From Rhizodiscina lignyota (taxonomy: Eukaryota > Ascomycota > Dothideomycetes > Aulographales > Rhizodiscinaceae): 64,000 nucleotides of DNA. The stretch's first letter is position 1. Every line of letters starts with the position of its first letter. The DNA is taken from positions 2,046,001 to 2,110,000 of the forward strand of contig ML978123.1 in NCBI GenBank assembly GCA_010015805.1. The letters run 5' to 3'. The position numbers and the translations under genes are program-made. Shown here piece after piece: positions 33,474 to 44,021 of this stretch. Below the pieces are notes generated by a model, which was not told the origin of the DNA, searched no databases, and saw nothing but the letters and a program-made list of their open reading frames with translations.

Positions 33474-34331
33474 ATGGCGGACGGAAAGCGCCAGTCCTCT
33501 GGAAAAGTCGCGACCCCAAAGGTGGCCGCCCAGCCTCAGGAACCAAACGATCGCGACGCATCTATCAGCAAGGCAATTGGCGGTCGGTGAGTGCTCCCTC
33601 TTGGATCTTTGCCATCAACATATTTGCATGGAGTCACTGAAACAGGGGTGCGATACAGAATCCGAGTCACAACCTCTACCAACCAGACCCTCGAAGGCAC
33701 TCTCTACACCGCCTGCCCGATCACCAACGTTATCGCGTTGAACACCACTCCCCCACCTCCGAATCCCTCTTCGAACATCGCTGCCCAGCCAGGCGATTAC
33801 CACATCATCCCGGTCTCGCAGGTCCAGTCTTTGACTATTCTCCACCTTCCAGGCGAGCCTGATCGTCTCGATGGCCCAGGCTTCCAGGGCGCGCTGCCGA
33901 GTACCTACAAGGTTGACACCGAGGCGCTCAATGCAAGGGTGGATGCGGCTGTGAAGAAGCTCAAGGAGAAGGAGGCGACGAGGAACAAGGGCGCCTCGAA
34001 GGAAGGACAAGAGATCTTCGACCAGATGGCCAGGACGTACGTTGCCCTTCACCCTCTGGCACGGGCGTTATATTCTGGGTTCATTGGCTAATATGTGTAC
34101 AGTCTCCCAACGCGCTGGCACGAGAACAACATCGTGGTGAACGACAACGTGATGATCAAGCCGCCGTACCGCCTCGAAGACTGCGCGGCGAACAAGGATC
34201 ATCAGCACAGTCTGCAGCACGTAAAGAAGATTTTGGAGGCCTACTACGCGAAGAAGAAGGTGCCTCAGGGTGGCACTTCGGCGGCAAGGCCTGGCGTGGC
34301 GACGCCAATCCCCCCGAGGAAGGGCGGATGA
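33474..34331 (+). CDS. LSM12: LSM12 homologue (LSm-like + AD domain)
   Basis: Exons 33474-33586, 33659-34036 and 34103-34331 give 239 residues from MADGKRQSSGKVATPK. The junction after intron 1 gives SKAIGGRIRVTTSTNQTLEG, the LSm-like fold start; this needs the acceptor GATACAG at 33658, since the earlier CAG at 33645 would break the frame. Residues about 38-100 are the LSm-like domain (LYTACPITNVIALNT). The anticodon-binding-like AD domain (about 120-225) contains QEIFDQMARTLPTRWHENN and IVVNDNVMIKPPY. LSM12 is linked to ataxin-2/Pbp1 complexes, RNA granules and translation control. The C-terminal Pro/Gly tail ends PIPPRKGG. The family call is firm, its role here inferred. Confidence 0.92.
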
Positions 34332-34792
34332 GGCGGTCGACATTATTTGTCGAAACATGAGGCGATCGCAAACATTGGCAGATACTATAGATCTTGCCCA
34401 TTTCCTGGCCAGTCACAAATATTGGACGTGACTAGGCCGTTGACTGTTGACCACTTAAAGAACTCGAACATGCATGTGCAGATAGCGCATAGCTTTAGCT
34501 AAGACAGGAACGTGGATGATGTCGATAACACCGAAGTAGACATCACAAGAACCCTTGAAACGAGCTATTCTTCAGTGCCTTGATTTGAAGTGAAATGAGT
34601 GATCAATTTTGTCTCCGTCTATCCACGAAACTTTTGTTTTACACAAATTCAAGAGAAGGTCCGTGCCAAAGAGAATTGCCATCTATCTATCCCGGCACCG
34701 TCATTAGGGTATATCCGCAAGTAACTCAAAGCAAACCCATGTGGACGCCTATGCAGTCTCATTCAATGTGTGACATGTCCTCCGCCAGTGCC
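34332..34792. other. Convergent intergenic region
   Basis: About 460 bp of 3' flank between LSM12 and the phosphatase gene. Nothing else recognised. Confidence 0.5.
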
Positions 34793-35839
34793 TCAAAAGA
34801 CAAACTTCCCTTCTCCCATCATCGCCCAAACCTCTTCGACGATGGATTCCTGCTGTTGACGCTCGGCGGCAGCAATACCCATGTAGAGACGCCCTTCGAC
34901 TCCTGGTTCCCAATCGCCGGGATTGGCAGACACGACAAGGCCACCGGCCTCGAGCAGGATGATCCAGCCCGCGGCGACATCCCAGACCCAACAACCTCCC
35001 TCCCAGAAGACGTCAATCCAACCGGCTGCGACGTAGCAGAAGTCGAGGGCAGCCGAGCCGCTTGAGCGGAGGCTGTGACACATGCGGCCACCGTCCTTCT
35101 TCGCGGTCATGAAGTCCATCGCCATACGAGTGCGAAGCTGCCAGTTCGGTCCGGTACGCTGATTGCCCCATTCAACGGCGACGAGGCAGTCGTTCAGACT
35201 GGAGATCGGCCTTGGGTTGAGACCGAGCTTCTTCTTTGAGCCGTCAGCCTTCTGCAGGACGGCACCACATCCCTGTGTAGCGTAGAACAGGTCGCCTCGG
35301 AAAGGGTTGTAGACGACACCGACGACGGGCTTGCGGCGGATGGTCAGGGCGAGAGAGACGGCGGCATTAGGGAAGCCGTGGCAGAAATTGAGGGTGCCGT
35401 CGATAGGGTCGACGACGAAGGTTGGCTTCTTGCTGAGCTTTTGGCCCGCCTTGAACGACTCCTCGCCCAAGAAGTCGAAGTCGGGATAGTTCGCTGTAAG
35501 CTCAGCGTGGATCATTGCTTCAACGGCCTTGTCAGTGGCAGTGACGCGATCGGAGGTGTTGTTCTTCTCTTCGGAGCCGTCGACAGAAGGATCGGCTGCG
35601 AGGATCATCTTGCCAGCTGCCTTTGCCACGCCCTTCAAGAAGTTGCAGATCTTCTTCAGTTCAGGGATAGAGAGGTTATCGACGAGCTTTGGCTTCATAT
35701 GGAGGCCAGCCACATGCTCTGACAGTTCCTCGACCGGAGTTGTAGCTGAGGAAGGGAAGGAGCGTGCGGAGAACACATCGCTCAGCGTTACATAGGAAGA
35801 AGAGGAGATGCTCTCAGCAGGAGTTGGTGGAGCTGCCAT
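34793..35839 (-). CDS. Inositol monophosphatase family enzyme
   Basis: A single exon encodes 348 residues from MAAPPTPAESISSSS. The metal-binding signatures are present: GEES (E126/E127), DPIDGTLNFCHGFP (from D144) and WDVAAG (D287). They form the two/three-metal site of Mg2+-dependent, Li+-sensitive phosphatases. The likely substrate is inositol 1-phosphate; QutG-type quinate-cluster proteins of fungi share the fold and cannot be excluded. About 50 residues rich in Ser/Thr precede the domain. The frame is open upstream of the ATG to 36025 but contains no ATG, so this start is preferred. No signal peptide; probably cytosolic. The enzyme would recycle inositol for phosphoinositides and inositol phosphates. 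Confidence 0.9.
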   Translation of the reverse strand: MAAPPTPAESISSSSYVTLSDVFSARSFPSSATTPVEELSEHVAGLHMKPKLVDNLSIPELKKICNFLKGVAKAAGKMILAADPSVDGSEEKNNTSDRVTATDKAVEAMIHAELTANYPDFDFLGEESFKAGQKLSKKPTFVVDPIDGTLNFCHGFPNAAVSLALTIRRKPVVGVVYNPFRGDLFYATQGCGAVLQKADGSKKKLGLNPRPISSLNDCLVAVEWGNQRTGPNWQLRTRMAMDFMTAKKDGGRMCHSLRSSGSAALDFCYVAAGWIDVFWEGGCWVWDVAAGWIILLEAGGLVVSANPGDWEPGVEGRLYMGIAAAERQQQESIVEEVWAMMGEGKFVF

Positions 35840-37260
35840 GACGTCCCGTTGAGATTTTGTAGAAGCGACTGCAAAGCTACGGGGCGTATTTGAACGAAGG
35901 TAGTGAGTTGAATGTGCCCTTAACGAGAGTTGGTGTAGGAGTATACAAGTTCCAGGAGAATATCTGTATCCTAATATAGGCAGAGTTGCTGGCCTGTGCT
36001 CGATTAAGTTGAGTAATTGGCTCAACTTCGTTTATCGGGCGTCAAAGACCGTTCCGGCCCGATATTGGGAAAGAAGGCGCGTGTTGTTCAGGAAGGCGCC
36101 AGGGGTACGTTGAGAAGTAAGTCACCACAACTGTGAACGGAGAGCCTTTCGCTGTGACCACCTTCTGTGGATTTTTTGCAAGATCTTCTCAAATGATGCT
36201 CTGGATTGATCTTTTGAACCGGTCCTTATGTCGACGCGTGGACTAAACTGGAAGGAAAGCTGGCTTCCGCGCAGCCAAGGAGATGCACGCTCTCTGAGGT
36301 TAACCAAAGAAAAAATCAAGAATGACAAAGAGAAGAACTGCTGATAGGCCTGGATGGAAAGCCTGATCGTCAAGCCCAGACTTGTTACACTTCTCTTTGT
36401 TTACCAATGCCCTGATACTCGACACTAGTACTCACAACGAGAACAGAATGTAGAGAAATTCCACAAATCTAGAAGAGAATTGAGTTCCGTTCTGTCATTC
36501 TCATGCAAGATCTTATACATATCAAGCGAAACTTGATCAGCGCCTGTTGAGAAATTATCAAATTCAAACGAGATGAGATGCAGCAGCCCTGTTATCAGCA
36601 TCACCGGAGCAATATGCAGCCACGGAGCGAACCCATGGTCCTGGGTCTTTGAGAGCACGTCAGAGTGCTTTAAGATGCGTCCTAGCATGCAGCATGTGAA
36701 AACTTGAACGATAGCGGCAAAGCGGTACGGGGCTCGCGGCGACCATTTCGCGACTGAGGCGGCAGATTGGAAAGAAATGATGGAGACCTTAATGGACTGA
36801 TGGAGGCTTCCGACTCTTTCGTTCGACCTCCTGCTGCATCTGACAATCGCTATTGGCGTGTCAAATGGAGCGCCATAGGGTTCTGCATTGGATACTGAAT
36901 CGTCCCCAGGATGACAATGCCATGTAGCCGAGCATGCACGCCGATGGACCCTCGAGACGGCTTCAAGTCCGTCCGGCTATTCCCGAGCTGTCAAATCTGC
37001 AGCTGTCTTGGTTATCCTGAGGCAGCTGGAGATATGTTGTTCTTTTGTTGATGCTCAAGATAGATCGAGGAGAAGGAAGTGAGGCAGGCGCGAGGGTTGG
37101 CGATCACAGAGTGCTCCGTGACGGTTGCCACACCATCATCGCCGATACCGTTTTAAAGATACCACATACCAACTGAGTCTTTATACACAAACCAATACAT
37201 CACCTTTATCGAGTATGATTCTCATCGTGTTTACCAGAGGCCAGTAACTCCATTCTCGCA
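35840..37260. other. 1.4-kb divergent intergenic region
   Basis: No supportable gene. A minus-strand frame at 36425-36688 starts with an ATG (MLGRILKHSDVLSKTQDHGF) and ends near a GTGAGT, so a diverged or unannotated exon is possible, but no family is recognised. Confidence 0.4.
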
Positions 37261-38088
37261 ATGACCAAGCAAGCCCGAAAGGCTCGCGCAATCGCGGCAC
37301 GCGAAACCCGACGAGCTCTTGAGGCAATCACCCCAGCAGACTGTGATCCACAATTGCAGTCGCCTCTATTCGGAAGATTGCCGCCTGAGCTTCGCAACCA
37401 GATATTTGCCCTTGCAGTCTCACAGCATGATGATCCGGGCAGAAGTTATGTCTACTATGGCTGGGACCGTATCCCGATGCCTTCGCCAGCGCCTGTGAAG
37501 CGGGTGTGCACCGATTTGCTGAGTACCTGCCGACTTGCGTACTACGAGACAAGCTCAATACCGATGCGCACTTCAGTCATTCAGATGTTCTTCCCAAATG
37601 TGCAGATTCAGGCGAATTGTGCTTCAAAATCGGATTCCAGCGCCGCCTTCATTACGCCGTTGAAGGTGGATAAATTCACAAGAAAGAACCAAGCAGACCT
37701 CAACCATATACATATCTTCACGCCTTGGCTTAGACAGCCTATCCGTTATTTGTTCAAACTTCACCAGTTTGTCCCGAAGAAAATTACCATCACTGTGGGT
37801 TGGCGGGATATCAGAGGTCGGTATTGGTTTTATGGCTTCCCTATAACCGAAATCAAGTTTCCCGTACAGCTTCAAGAGCTGCTCCTGCAGATCGTCGACA
37901 GGAGATCTAGCGAGGAAGATTTCAAGGCTGACGTCCTGGACAAAGTCGACTACTGGGTGCTGACCCGGAAAGATGAAAAGCATTTGAAGCTAGTGGATAC
38001 GTCGTATGGCCGGTTCGTGAAGGCTGCTGCCGATGACGATACGTGGTACTGCGGCTCTCTTACGTGGAGGTTTCAAGAAAGTGGATAA
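37261..38088 (+). CDS. F-box-like fungal protein, 275 aa
   Basis: A single exon encodes 275 residues from MTKQARKARAIAARETRRAL. Near residue 37 comes PLFGRLPPELRNQIFALAVS, the LPxELRNxI(F/W) signature of the large fungal F-box-like/DUF7730 group, followed by TDLLSTCRLAYYETSSIP, the typical second helix. The rest has the loose beta/alpha pattern of these proteins (ITITVGWRDIRGRYWFYGFP). Such proteins may be adaptors of SCF ubiquitin ligases, but most are uncharacterised and no leucine-rich or WD substrate domain is seen. Its stop lies only 27 bp from the stop of the convergent dehydrogenase gene, so the 3' UTRs must overlap. Confidence 0.8.
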   Translation: MTKQARKARAIAARETRRALEAITPADCDPQLQSPLFGRLPPELRNQIFALAVSQHDDPGRSYVYYGWDRIPMPSPAPVKRVCTDLLSTCRLAYYETSSIPMRTSVIQMFFPNVQIQANCASKSDSSAAFITPLKVDKFTRKNQADLNHIHIFTPWLRQPIRYLFKLHQFVPKKITITVGWRDIRGRYWFYGFPITEIKFPVQLQELLLQIVDRRSSEEDFKADVLDKVDYWVLTRKDEKHLKLVDTSYGRFVKAAADDDTWYCGSLTWRFQESG

Positions 38089-38115
38089 TCTGATGTATTA
38101 TCACCTGCTCGAAAT

Positions 38116-39039
38116 TCACTTGCGTGTAATTTCCAATATCTTTCGGGTCTTCTCATCTCTCTGCGCGGTATCAACAACCCCATAACTTTCCTGCGCTTGG
38201 CAAAAAATGTCACGTTCCCAGCCATCGCCAACATTCTCCCTCCCAGCGTCATCCCAACATCCTTGAACCGTACCACCAATATTCTTGAAGAATCCTTCCA
38301 GTCCCCCGGGGCCACCTCCCGCATGGTAGCTTTTAAATGGACCCCAAACCGCCCACCTTGGGCCCATACTGGTCTCAACGAGTCTATCCACCTCCTCCAC
38401 AGTAAGAACGCCTTCCTTTACCAGATGGATACCCTCACGAAGCAGTGCAAAAGCCAACCGATTCGAGACGAATCCAATGCATTCCTTTTTCATGACGATG
38501 GGCTCCCTTCCTCTAGCCTTCCAGAACGTCAGAGTTTGTGATATGACATCTTTCGAGGTGGATGGAGATGGTACAACTTCCAACAGTGGGATGATGTGCG
38601 GTGGATTATACGGATGGACGACCAGTAGCCTTGTCTTGTCCTGCATCTTCGCTGACTGCTGAGACGCAGGAATACCAGACGTGCTACTCCACAGGAGTGC
38701 GTGCTTCGGTGCAGCTTCCTCGATCTTCGGCCATATTGACTCCTTGAACGGCAGATTTTCAGGCCCTTGCTCTTCTACGATGTCCGCATCTTTCACAGCA
38801 TCTTGCAAGCTGTCACTGATGTTGACCCTCGAAACGAGGTGGTGCTGGGAGGCATCTAAATACTTTGGCAAGTTCGTCTTTACATATTCCCGAAGATCTG
38901 GCCTCGTATCAAGTATCGTAAGGTCCTCCGGGGCACGTAAATGCCGAAGGTGGAAACCAGCAAATGATAACCCAATTGTGCCTGCACCAACTAGCGTGAT
39001 CCTAGGGGAGCTCGCAAGCTTAATTATCGAAGAACTCAT
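38116..39039 (-). CDS. 3-hydroxyacyl-CoA dehydrogenase-like enzyme (lambda-crystallin/L-gulonate dehydrogenase type)
   Basis: A single exon encodes 307 residues from MSSSIIKLASSPRITLVGAG. The NAD-binding loop GAGTIG is at 18-23. HPYNPPHIIPLLEVVPS carries the catalytic His of the family, and ECIGFVSNRLAFALLREG is the usual helix at the domain junction. The C-terminal helical domain includes GPRWAVWGPFKSYHAGGGPG, very close to CRYL1 (L-gulonate 3-dehydrogenase). Length fits (about 310). Substrates in this family include L-gulonate, 3-hydroxyacyl-CoA and carnitine, so the substrate is unsettled. The C-terminus EITRK is not a peroxisomal signal. It is divergent from an acyl-CoA ligase gene 393 bp away, which hints at a shared acyl or aromatic acid pathway. 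Confidence 0.9.
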   Translation of the reverse strand: MSSSIIKLASSPRITLVGAGTIGLSFAGFHLRHLRAPEDLTILDTRPDLREYVKTNLPKYLDASQHHLVSRVNISDSLQDAVKDADIVEEQGPENLPFKESIWPKIEEAAPKHALLWSSTSGIPASQQSAKMQDKTRLLVVHPYNPPHIIPLLEVVPSPSTSKDVISQTLTFWKARGREPIVMKKECIGFVSNRLAFALLREGIHLVKEGVLTVEEVDRLVETSMGPRWAVWGPFKSYHAGGGPGGLEGFFKNIGGTVQGCWDDAGRENVGDGWERDIFCQAQESYGVVDTAQRDEKTRKILEITRK

Positions 39040-39432
39040 GATTTCAAGTACTTTACAGGCATGTCAAAGTCCCGACCGTCGTCGAGATAGCTCTCGGTCG
39101 TTTTCGGCAGTTGGAGCTGTCCCGCATTTCCCCAGGCCAACTAAGATCCAGACCATACTCCATAGACGACAGCCCCGCAACTTCTGTGCGGCCAAGCCAT
39201 CAGCACAATGGGAACTGTTTCCGCATGGCGTAGAGCGGGGCGGAATGTGGGCAGAAAAGATACCGAGCTATAAATCGGTCCCTGGTAGGTTTTTGCATGA
39301 TCCTTCGCTCGGAAATACCGTAACCTCTTGTTGGATTCCGCAAAGCTCTCGATTTGGTCTCGTAGCTAGTATCTCTCGTCTGTAGCTCGCGTGCTCTTTT
39401 CCGTTGTATAGAAGCAATCTGATTTAGGCGCA
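39040..39432. promoter_or_regulatory. Divergent promoter between dehydrogenase and acyl-CoA ligase
   Basis: 393 bp separate the two start codons. TATAAA occurs at about 39268-39273. No factor site can be named with confidence. Confidence 0.35.
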
Positions 39433-41407
39433 ATGGTGATCTTCAAGTCTCTACAGCCTCCTATCAACCGTGAGCTTTCATTTTCGGCTATATCCTTGAT
39501 GCCGCTCAATTCCTAATATCGTCACAGTTCCCACCGATATCACAACTTGGGATTGGCTCTTCGATTCGGAAATCGGTGCAATATCAAAGATCCCTGAGAA
39601 TGAATTGGCCGGCTACCAGAACTGTCTAACGAAAGAGCGCGTCAACTGGGAACAGGTGAAGGAGTACTCAATTTACATTTCCACAGCGCTGGTCAAGGAA
39701 TATGGCATGCAGCCGGGAGACACAGTATCGCTGTTCAGCCAAAATTCCATATGGTATCCAGTAGCACTACATGGCGCCGTCCGAGCAGGTCTGTATCTCA
39801 TATACAATTTCAATCCTGGAAACCCATCTCCGCTGACACCCAATCAGGTGGAAAGGTTTCAGGAGCATCGCCGGCATACAATGTCGAGGAGATGACATAT
39901 GCGCTGAAGGTGGCCCAAGCCAAATTCATCTTCACCTCGCCAGGATCGAAAGATGTAGGTTTCGCAGCAGCGAAAGAAGCCGGCATCCCCAAGGAAAGGG
40001 TGTTCCTCCTTGAGGGCAATATACCGGGTTACCCAACGATCCATGACTTGATCAGGATAGGCAAGAACTACGGCGAAAGTGAGCAGATACCGGCGTTCAA
40101 GATTCCACCGGGGAAGAAAAACAAAGACGTTTGTGGCTTTCTAAGTTTCAGCTCAGGAACAACTGGTCTCCCTAAGGCGGTACGTTCTCACCTACTCAAC
40201 TTTTGAAGATTGATGACCCTGACAGACATGTCGTAGGTGATGATAGCCCATCAGAACGTCATAGCACAATGTCTCCAAATCCAACAGATCACACCCGAAT
40301 CGCACAAGAAAGTCCTCGCAGTCCTGCCCCTCTTCCACAGTATGCATCACACTCCTCAAACTCTCATTGACCAGGCTGACCAGGCAATTTTTTAGTAACG
40401 GGTCTCGTCCACGGCCTGCATCTGCCCGTCCTAATCAACGCCGAAGTAATCATGTGCCCCACCTTCACCATGTCCCTCATGCTCGAGACTGTTGTTGAAT
40501 ACAAAATAAAAGAGCTTCTGCTCGTGCCACCCATCGTCATTCGGCTGGTGCGTGATCCTATCGTCGACAAGTACGACCTGCGGCATGTGGAGCGCTTTTC
40601 GTGCGGCGCTGCACCGCTCTCGGAGGAGATACTGCAGCAGCTGCAGAAGAAGTTCCCGCAGACGGGATTCAAGCAGGGCTATGGCATGACGGAGAGCTGC
40701 AGTTGTATTTCAGCACACCCACCGGAGAAGTTTGATTATAAATACGCCCATACCGGAGGGACGATTGTGGCGAGCACAGAAGTGAAGATCATCAAGGACA
40801 ATGGAGAGGAGGCGGACTATAATGAGCCCGGGGAAATTTTGGCGAGAGGTCCGCAGGTCACGATGGGATATCTGGACAATGGGCAGGTAAGAAGTCTTGA
40901 ATATGCCACTGAAGGTGAATGCGTCAAGTTTACGCGCCACAGGCCACACGGGAGACTTTCGATGCGGACGGATGGCTCCACACTGGCGATCAAGGCAGCA
41001 TTGACCATGAAGGCGTCATCCTAATACTTGACCGTATCAAAGAGATGATCAAGGTTAAGGGCATTGGCGTTGCCCCGGCGGAGCTCGAAGATCTACTCCT
41101 CGGCCACGCCAAAGTTGAAGATGTCGCCGTCCTTGGTATTAGGGACGACTACTCCGGGGAGTTGCCGAAAGCCTACGTAGTGCCCAAACCTGGTCTCAAA
41201 GCCGACGAGAAATTGGGCAAGGAGCTACTTGCTTTCGTCAGAGAGAAGAAGACGAGGTATAAGTGGGTAAAGGAGATTGAGTTTACAGACGAGATTCCGA
41301 AGAGCGCATCTGGAAAGATTTTGAGAAGAATTCTCAGGGACAAAGAGAGGACTGGTAGGAAGGGACTTTATGTTCGGGATACATTTGGCGAACGGGCTAA
41401 TCTGTAA
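39433..41407 (+). CDS. Acyl-CoA synthetase / 4-coumarate-CoA ligase-like enzyme
   Basis: Six exons (39433-39469, 39528-39788, 39848-40179, 40237-40339, 40396-40886, 40943-41407) give 562 residues. The adenylation motifs are complete: SSGTTGLPK at 201-209, YGMTE in KQGYGMTESCSCI, GWLHTGD at 418-424, and the catalytic lysine K533 in KSASGKILRR. The N-terminus is MVIFKSLQPPINLPTDITTW. Enzymes of this family join CoA to fatty or aromatic acids through an acyl-AMP. The C-terminus GERANL is not a PTS1 peroxisomal signal, unlike many fungal 4CL-like enzymes. All five introns are 56-59 nt. Residues between 85 and 100 are shorter than usual at the exon 2-3 joint (VRAGGKVSGASPAYNVEEM), so the intron acceptor there deserves a cDNA check. 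Substrate unknown. Confidence 0.9.
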
Positions 41408-41598
41408 TTGTGTGGTTGCGCCTACTGCTTTGGTATATCTGTAAATCAAGCAAGAACCAGTTGGCCTCGCGGAGTATTCCAAAGCCATGCCTTGATGCTC
41501 CATGCCTTGATGCCCTATGCCGAATACGACTTTGTGGCCGACCTTGACCCGTTTAACGCCCGCTTCCACCCTAAACGCCATCATCATGCTCGAATATT

Positions 41599-42426
41599 TC
41601 ATATACACCAACGATATGAGGCATATCTGCCCGCTGTCTCACTCTTTCGGATAATCTTCACCACCTGCCCTCTCCTCAAACCCAAATACTTCGCTACAGG
41701 GTCGTTGACCTGTATCCTAGGCAACTGAGTCTCCTTTAATCTGTATCTTTCCAGCAGCTCCTTCTTCTCTGCCTTGCTCAAAAGCAGATGTGTCGGGACC
41801 AGTTCATGTCGCGTGATGTTCACCAACAAGTCCGATTCCTGGAAAATCTCGATGACGCGTGGTAGGGCAGGTGGAATCAGCTTGTACGCGTTGGTTGTGA
41901 CATTGCCCGAGTTTATGTAGATGCCAGTGTAGAAGTTGTTGTCGTGAATGTACTGAATGAAGTTCTTCACGGGCGCCGTACCAAGCGTTGGCTGGTCCCC
42001 GAACTCCACCCAAACGGTGCCAATCTGCGGCTCCGGATTTGGGTTGCGAGATGTGGGTATGTCGGTGTATTTTTTGAGCATTTCTGGGGTCGGTCGGAGG
42101 GAGAAGCACATCTTCTTGCGACTATCGCGGGTAGCAAATAGTTAGCTTAAACAGGTCTTCGTGCGGAGAAGGCTTCGCCAGAGGATCCATACTCAGGCCA
42201 ACCGTTCTCGTCGCAGTACAGAGCACGGAAACTCTCTAACGTGATTCTCTTTTCATCCTCGAGAATTTCGTAGCCCTTGATTAATTAAAGTCAGTCTGCA
42301 GCTTGCGATTGAAGGCTTGCCCAGGCCCACCCTATCTGCCAGCATCTCTCGACTTGTTCTGAAGACGCGCCACAGCCGTATTGCCTCCTTGTTTCCTGCT
42401 CCAGGCATCTCCCGTTCGTCCGCCAT
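41599..42426 (-). CDS. RPB5: RNA polymerase I/II/III shared subunit RPB5 (ABC27)
   Basis: Exons 42426-42331, 42275-42193 and 42121-41599 give 233 residues from [20 protein letters not shown]. The N-terminal jaw domain ([20 protein letters not shown]) runs to about 145; the assembly domain follows with [40 protein letters not shown] and [19 protein letters not shown]. Length is near the yeast protein (215). RPB5 is shared by all three nuclear RNA polymerases and contacts downstream DNA. Two introns of 55 and 71 nt. An in-frame ATG 32 codons upstream exists, but the extension (MRKLESCECALFF) is unlike the family. The gene is head-to-head with PPM1, 173 bp apart. Confidence 0.95.
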
Positions 42427-42599
42427 ATTGATTAGGGATCGGCGACTGTTAGCCTCTGCAATGAAGTTCGACTTGTAGTATGTGAAGAACAAAGCGCATT
42501 CGCAACTTTCGAGCTTCCTCATGAATCTTCTCGGATCGGAAAAACGTCCGCCGAAGTGAACTCCGCAGTCACCTCCGAGCGCTGTGGGACAAGAGGTTT
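42427..42599. promoter_or_regulatory. Short bidirectional promoter RPB5 / PPM1
   Basis: Only 173 bp separate the two start codons, so the core promoters must overlap. No TATA box is apparent. Confidence 0.4.
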
Positions 42600-43820
42600 A
42601 TGGCATCACAACAGATACCCAACCTCAATACTCTTTTGAGAGGCAGAGGCGGCCGTGGAAGAGGCAGGCAGAGAGGAAGAGGAGGCACTGCTTCCTCAGG
42701 CGACTATCATGGCTCTGCATCCTCTGCGGACACGATCGTACAGCGAACAGACGATGATGCCGCTGGATCGAGGATGAGCGCCGTTGAGATAGGCTACCTG
42801 CACGATCCATTTGCTCCAGCTTTCTTCGAAGGCGGAGTTACCAGACGCTTCCCAATCATGAACAGAGGTTAGAAGTGCCGGTCCATATCTCTTGTCTTCT
42901 GCGTGCTGACCTGTGGTATAGGAACGTACGTTCGAACTACTGCTATAGATGCGCTTGTTGATCGCTTCCTCGATACACACCCATCGCAACCGAAGCAGAT
43001 TATTTCCTTTGGTGCTGGCTCTGATACTAGATACTTTCGAATCCTCTCGAGGCGTGCTATGAAGAACCTTGTCTACCATGAAATCGACTTTCCGTCCAAT
43101 ACTTCCAAAAAGGTTGCGGCCATTCGGCGCTCTCCTCTTACGCTTCAGACGTTACAATCTGTACGAGGTACAGAAGAAGAAGTAAAGATATCTGTCAGCG
43201 GCGATTCGCTACATTCTTCGACCTATAACATTCATCCTGTTGATCTTAGAGTGCTTGCAGACAACACCGATAATGCAGAGTCTGTCACTGAACGCCTTCC
43301 CCACTTGTCTCAGACGTCGCCGACACTGCTTCTCTCAGAATGTTGTCTGATATATCTTCCTCCTGCAGCCGCAGATGCCATCCTCACTGCTTTCGCCAAT
43401 CGCTTCATCCCGCCTGCAATTCCACTTGGTCTCATCATCTACGAACCCATTCGCCCGAATGATCCCTTTGGGCAAGTAATGATATCAAATCTTGCAACCC
43501 GTGGAATACATCTACAGACACTGAAGAAATACTCTTCCTTATCCAGACAGAAGCAACGCCTTCGGACCGCTGGATTTCAAGGCGGACAAATGGCAGCAGA
43601 TGTCGACTACCTGTGGGAGCAGTGGGTCCATGAGAATGAGAAAGAGCGAGTCAGTGGGCTGGAGATGCTTGATGAGATGGAAGAATGGCGCCTACTGGCG
43701 CAGCATTACTGCGTTGCTTGGGGTTGGAGAAATGGGGAGCATAATGATGCTTCGCTATTCCAAGAGGCATGGAGTGCACTACAGGCGCAAGATAACGAGC
43801 AAGACGATGAGGACATGTGA
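42600..43820 (+). CDS. PPM1: Leucine carboxyl methyltransferase 1 (PP2A methyltransferase)
   Basis: Exons 42600-42867 and 42922-43820 give 388 residues from MASQQIPNLNTLLRGRGGRG. Residues 14-30 are an RGG/RGR-rich stretch not expected in this enzyme. The methyltransferase core begins at about 60 (VEIGYLHDPFAPAFFEGG), with the SAM-binding IISFGAGSDTRYFRI, the acidic loop VYHEIDFP, and LLLSECCLIYLPP with the conserved ExxL-like region. The C-terminal part ends in an acidic tail, NEQDDEDM. The enzyme methylates the C-terminal leucine of PP2A catalytic subunits and so controls B-subunit choice. Length is slightly above yeast Ppm1 (328) because of the tails. The RGG tract may bind RNA or be arginine-methylated (inference). 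One 54-nt intron. Confidence 0.92.
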
Positions 43821-44021
43821 TTTTTGGCGTTTGAATGACGGAGAATAAATACTGGACGAGACGACGGACTTTATGATCTACCCGAACATCCACCGATAGG
43901 GCTGCTCGGAGATTGATGACGCGATTTTGGCGCGAAGAGCCGCGGTAATCGATTACATAGCAAATCGACATTTTTCAAAATCGAAGCATTTCTCGCCCAA
44001 TTCACCCTCCACAAACTTAAA

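Noticed and set aside
36425-36688. 87-codon minus-strand frame starting with ATG
   Set aside because: Somewhat protein-like, but no family and no convincing second exon could be joined.
40919-40942. Alternative start of the CoA ligase C-terminal part upstream of exon 6
   Set aside because: Those codons lie in the 56-nt intron; the spliced protein restores the conserved GWLHTGD context.
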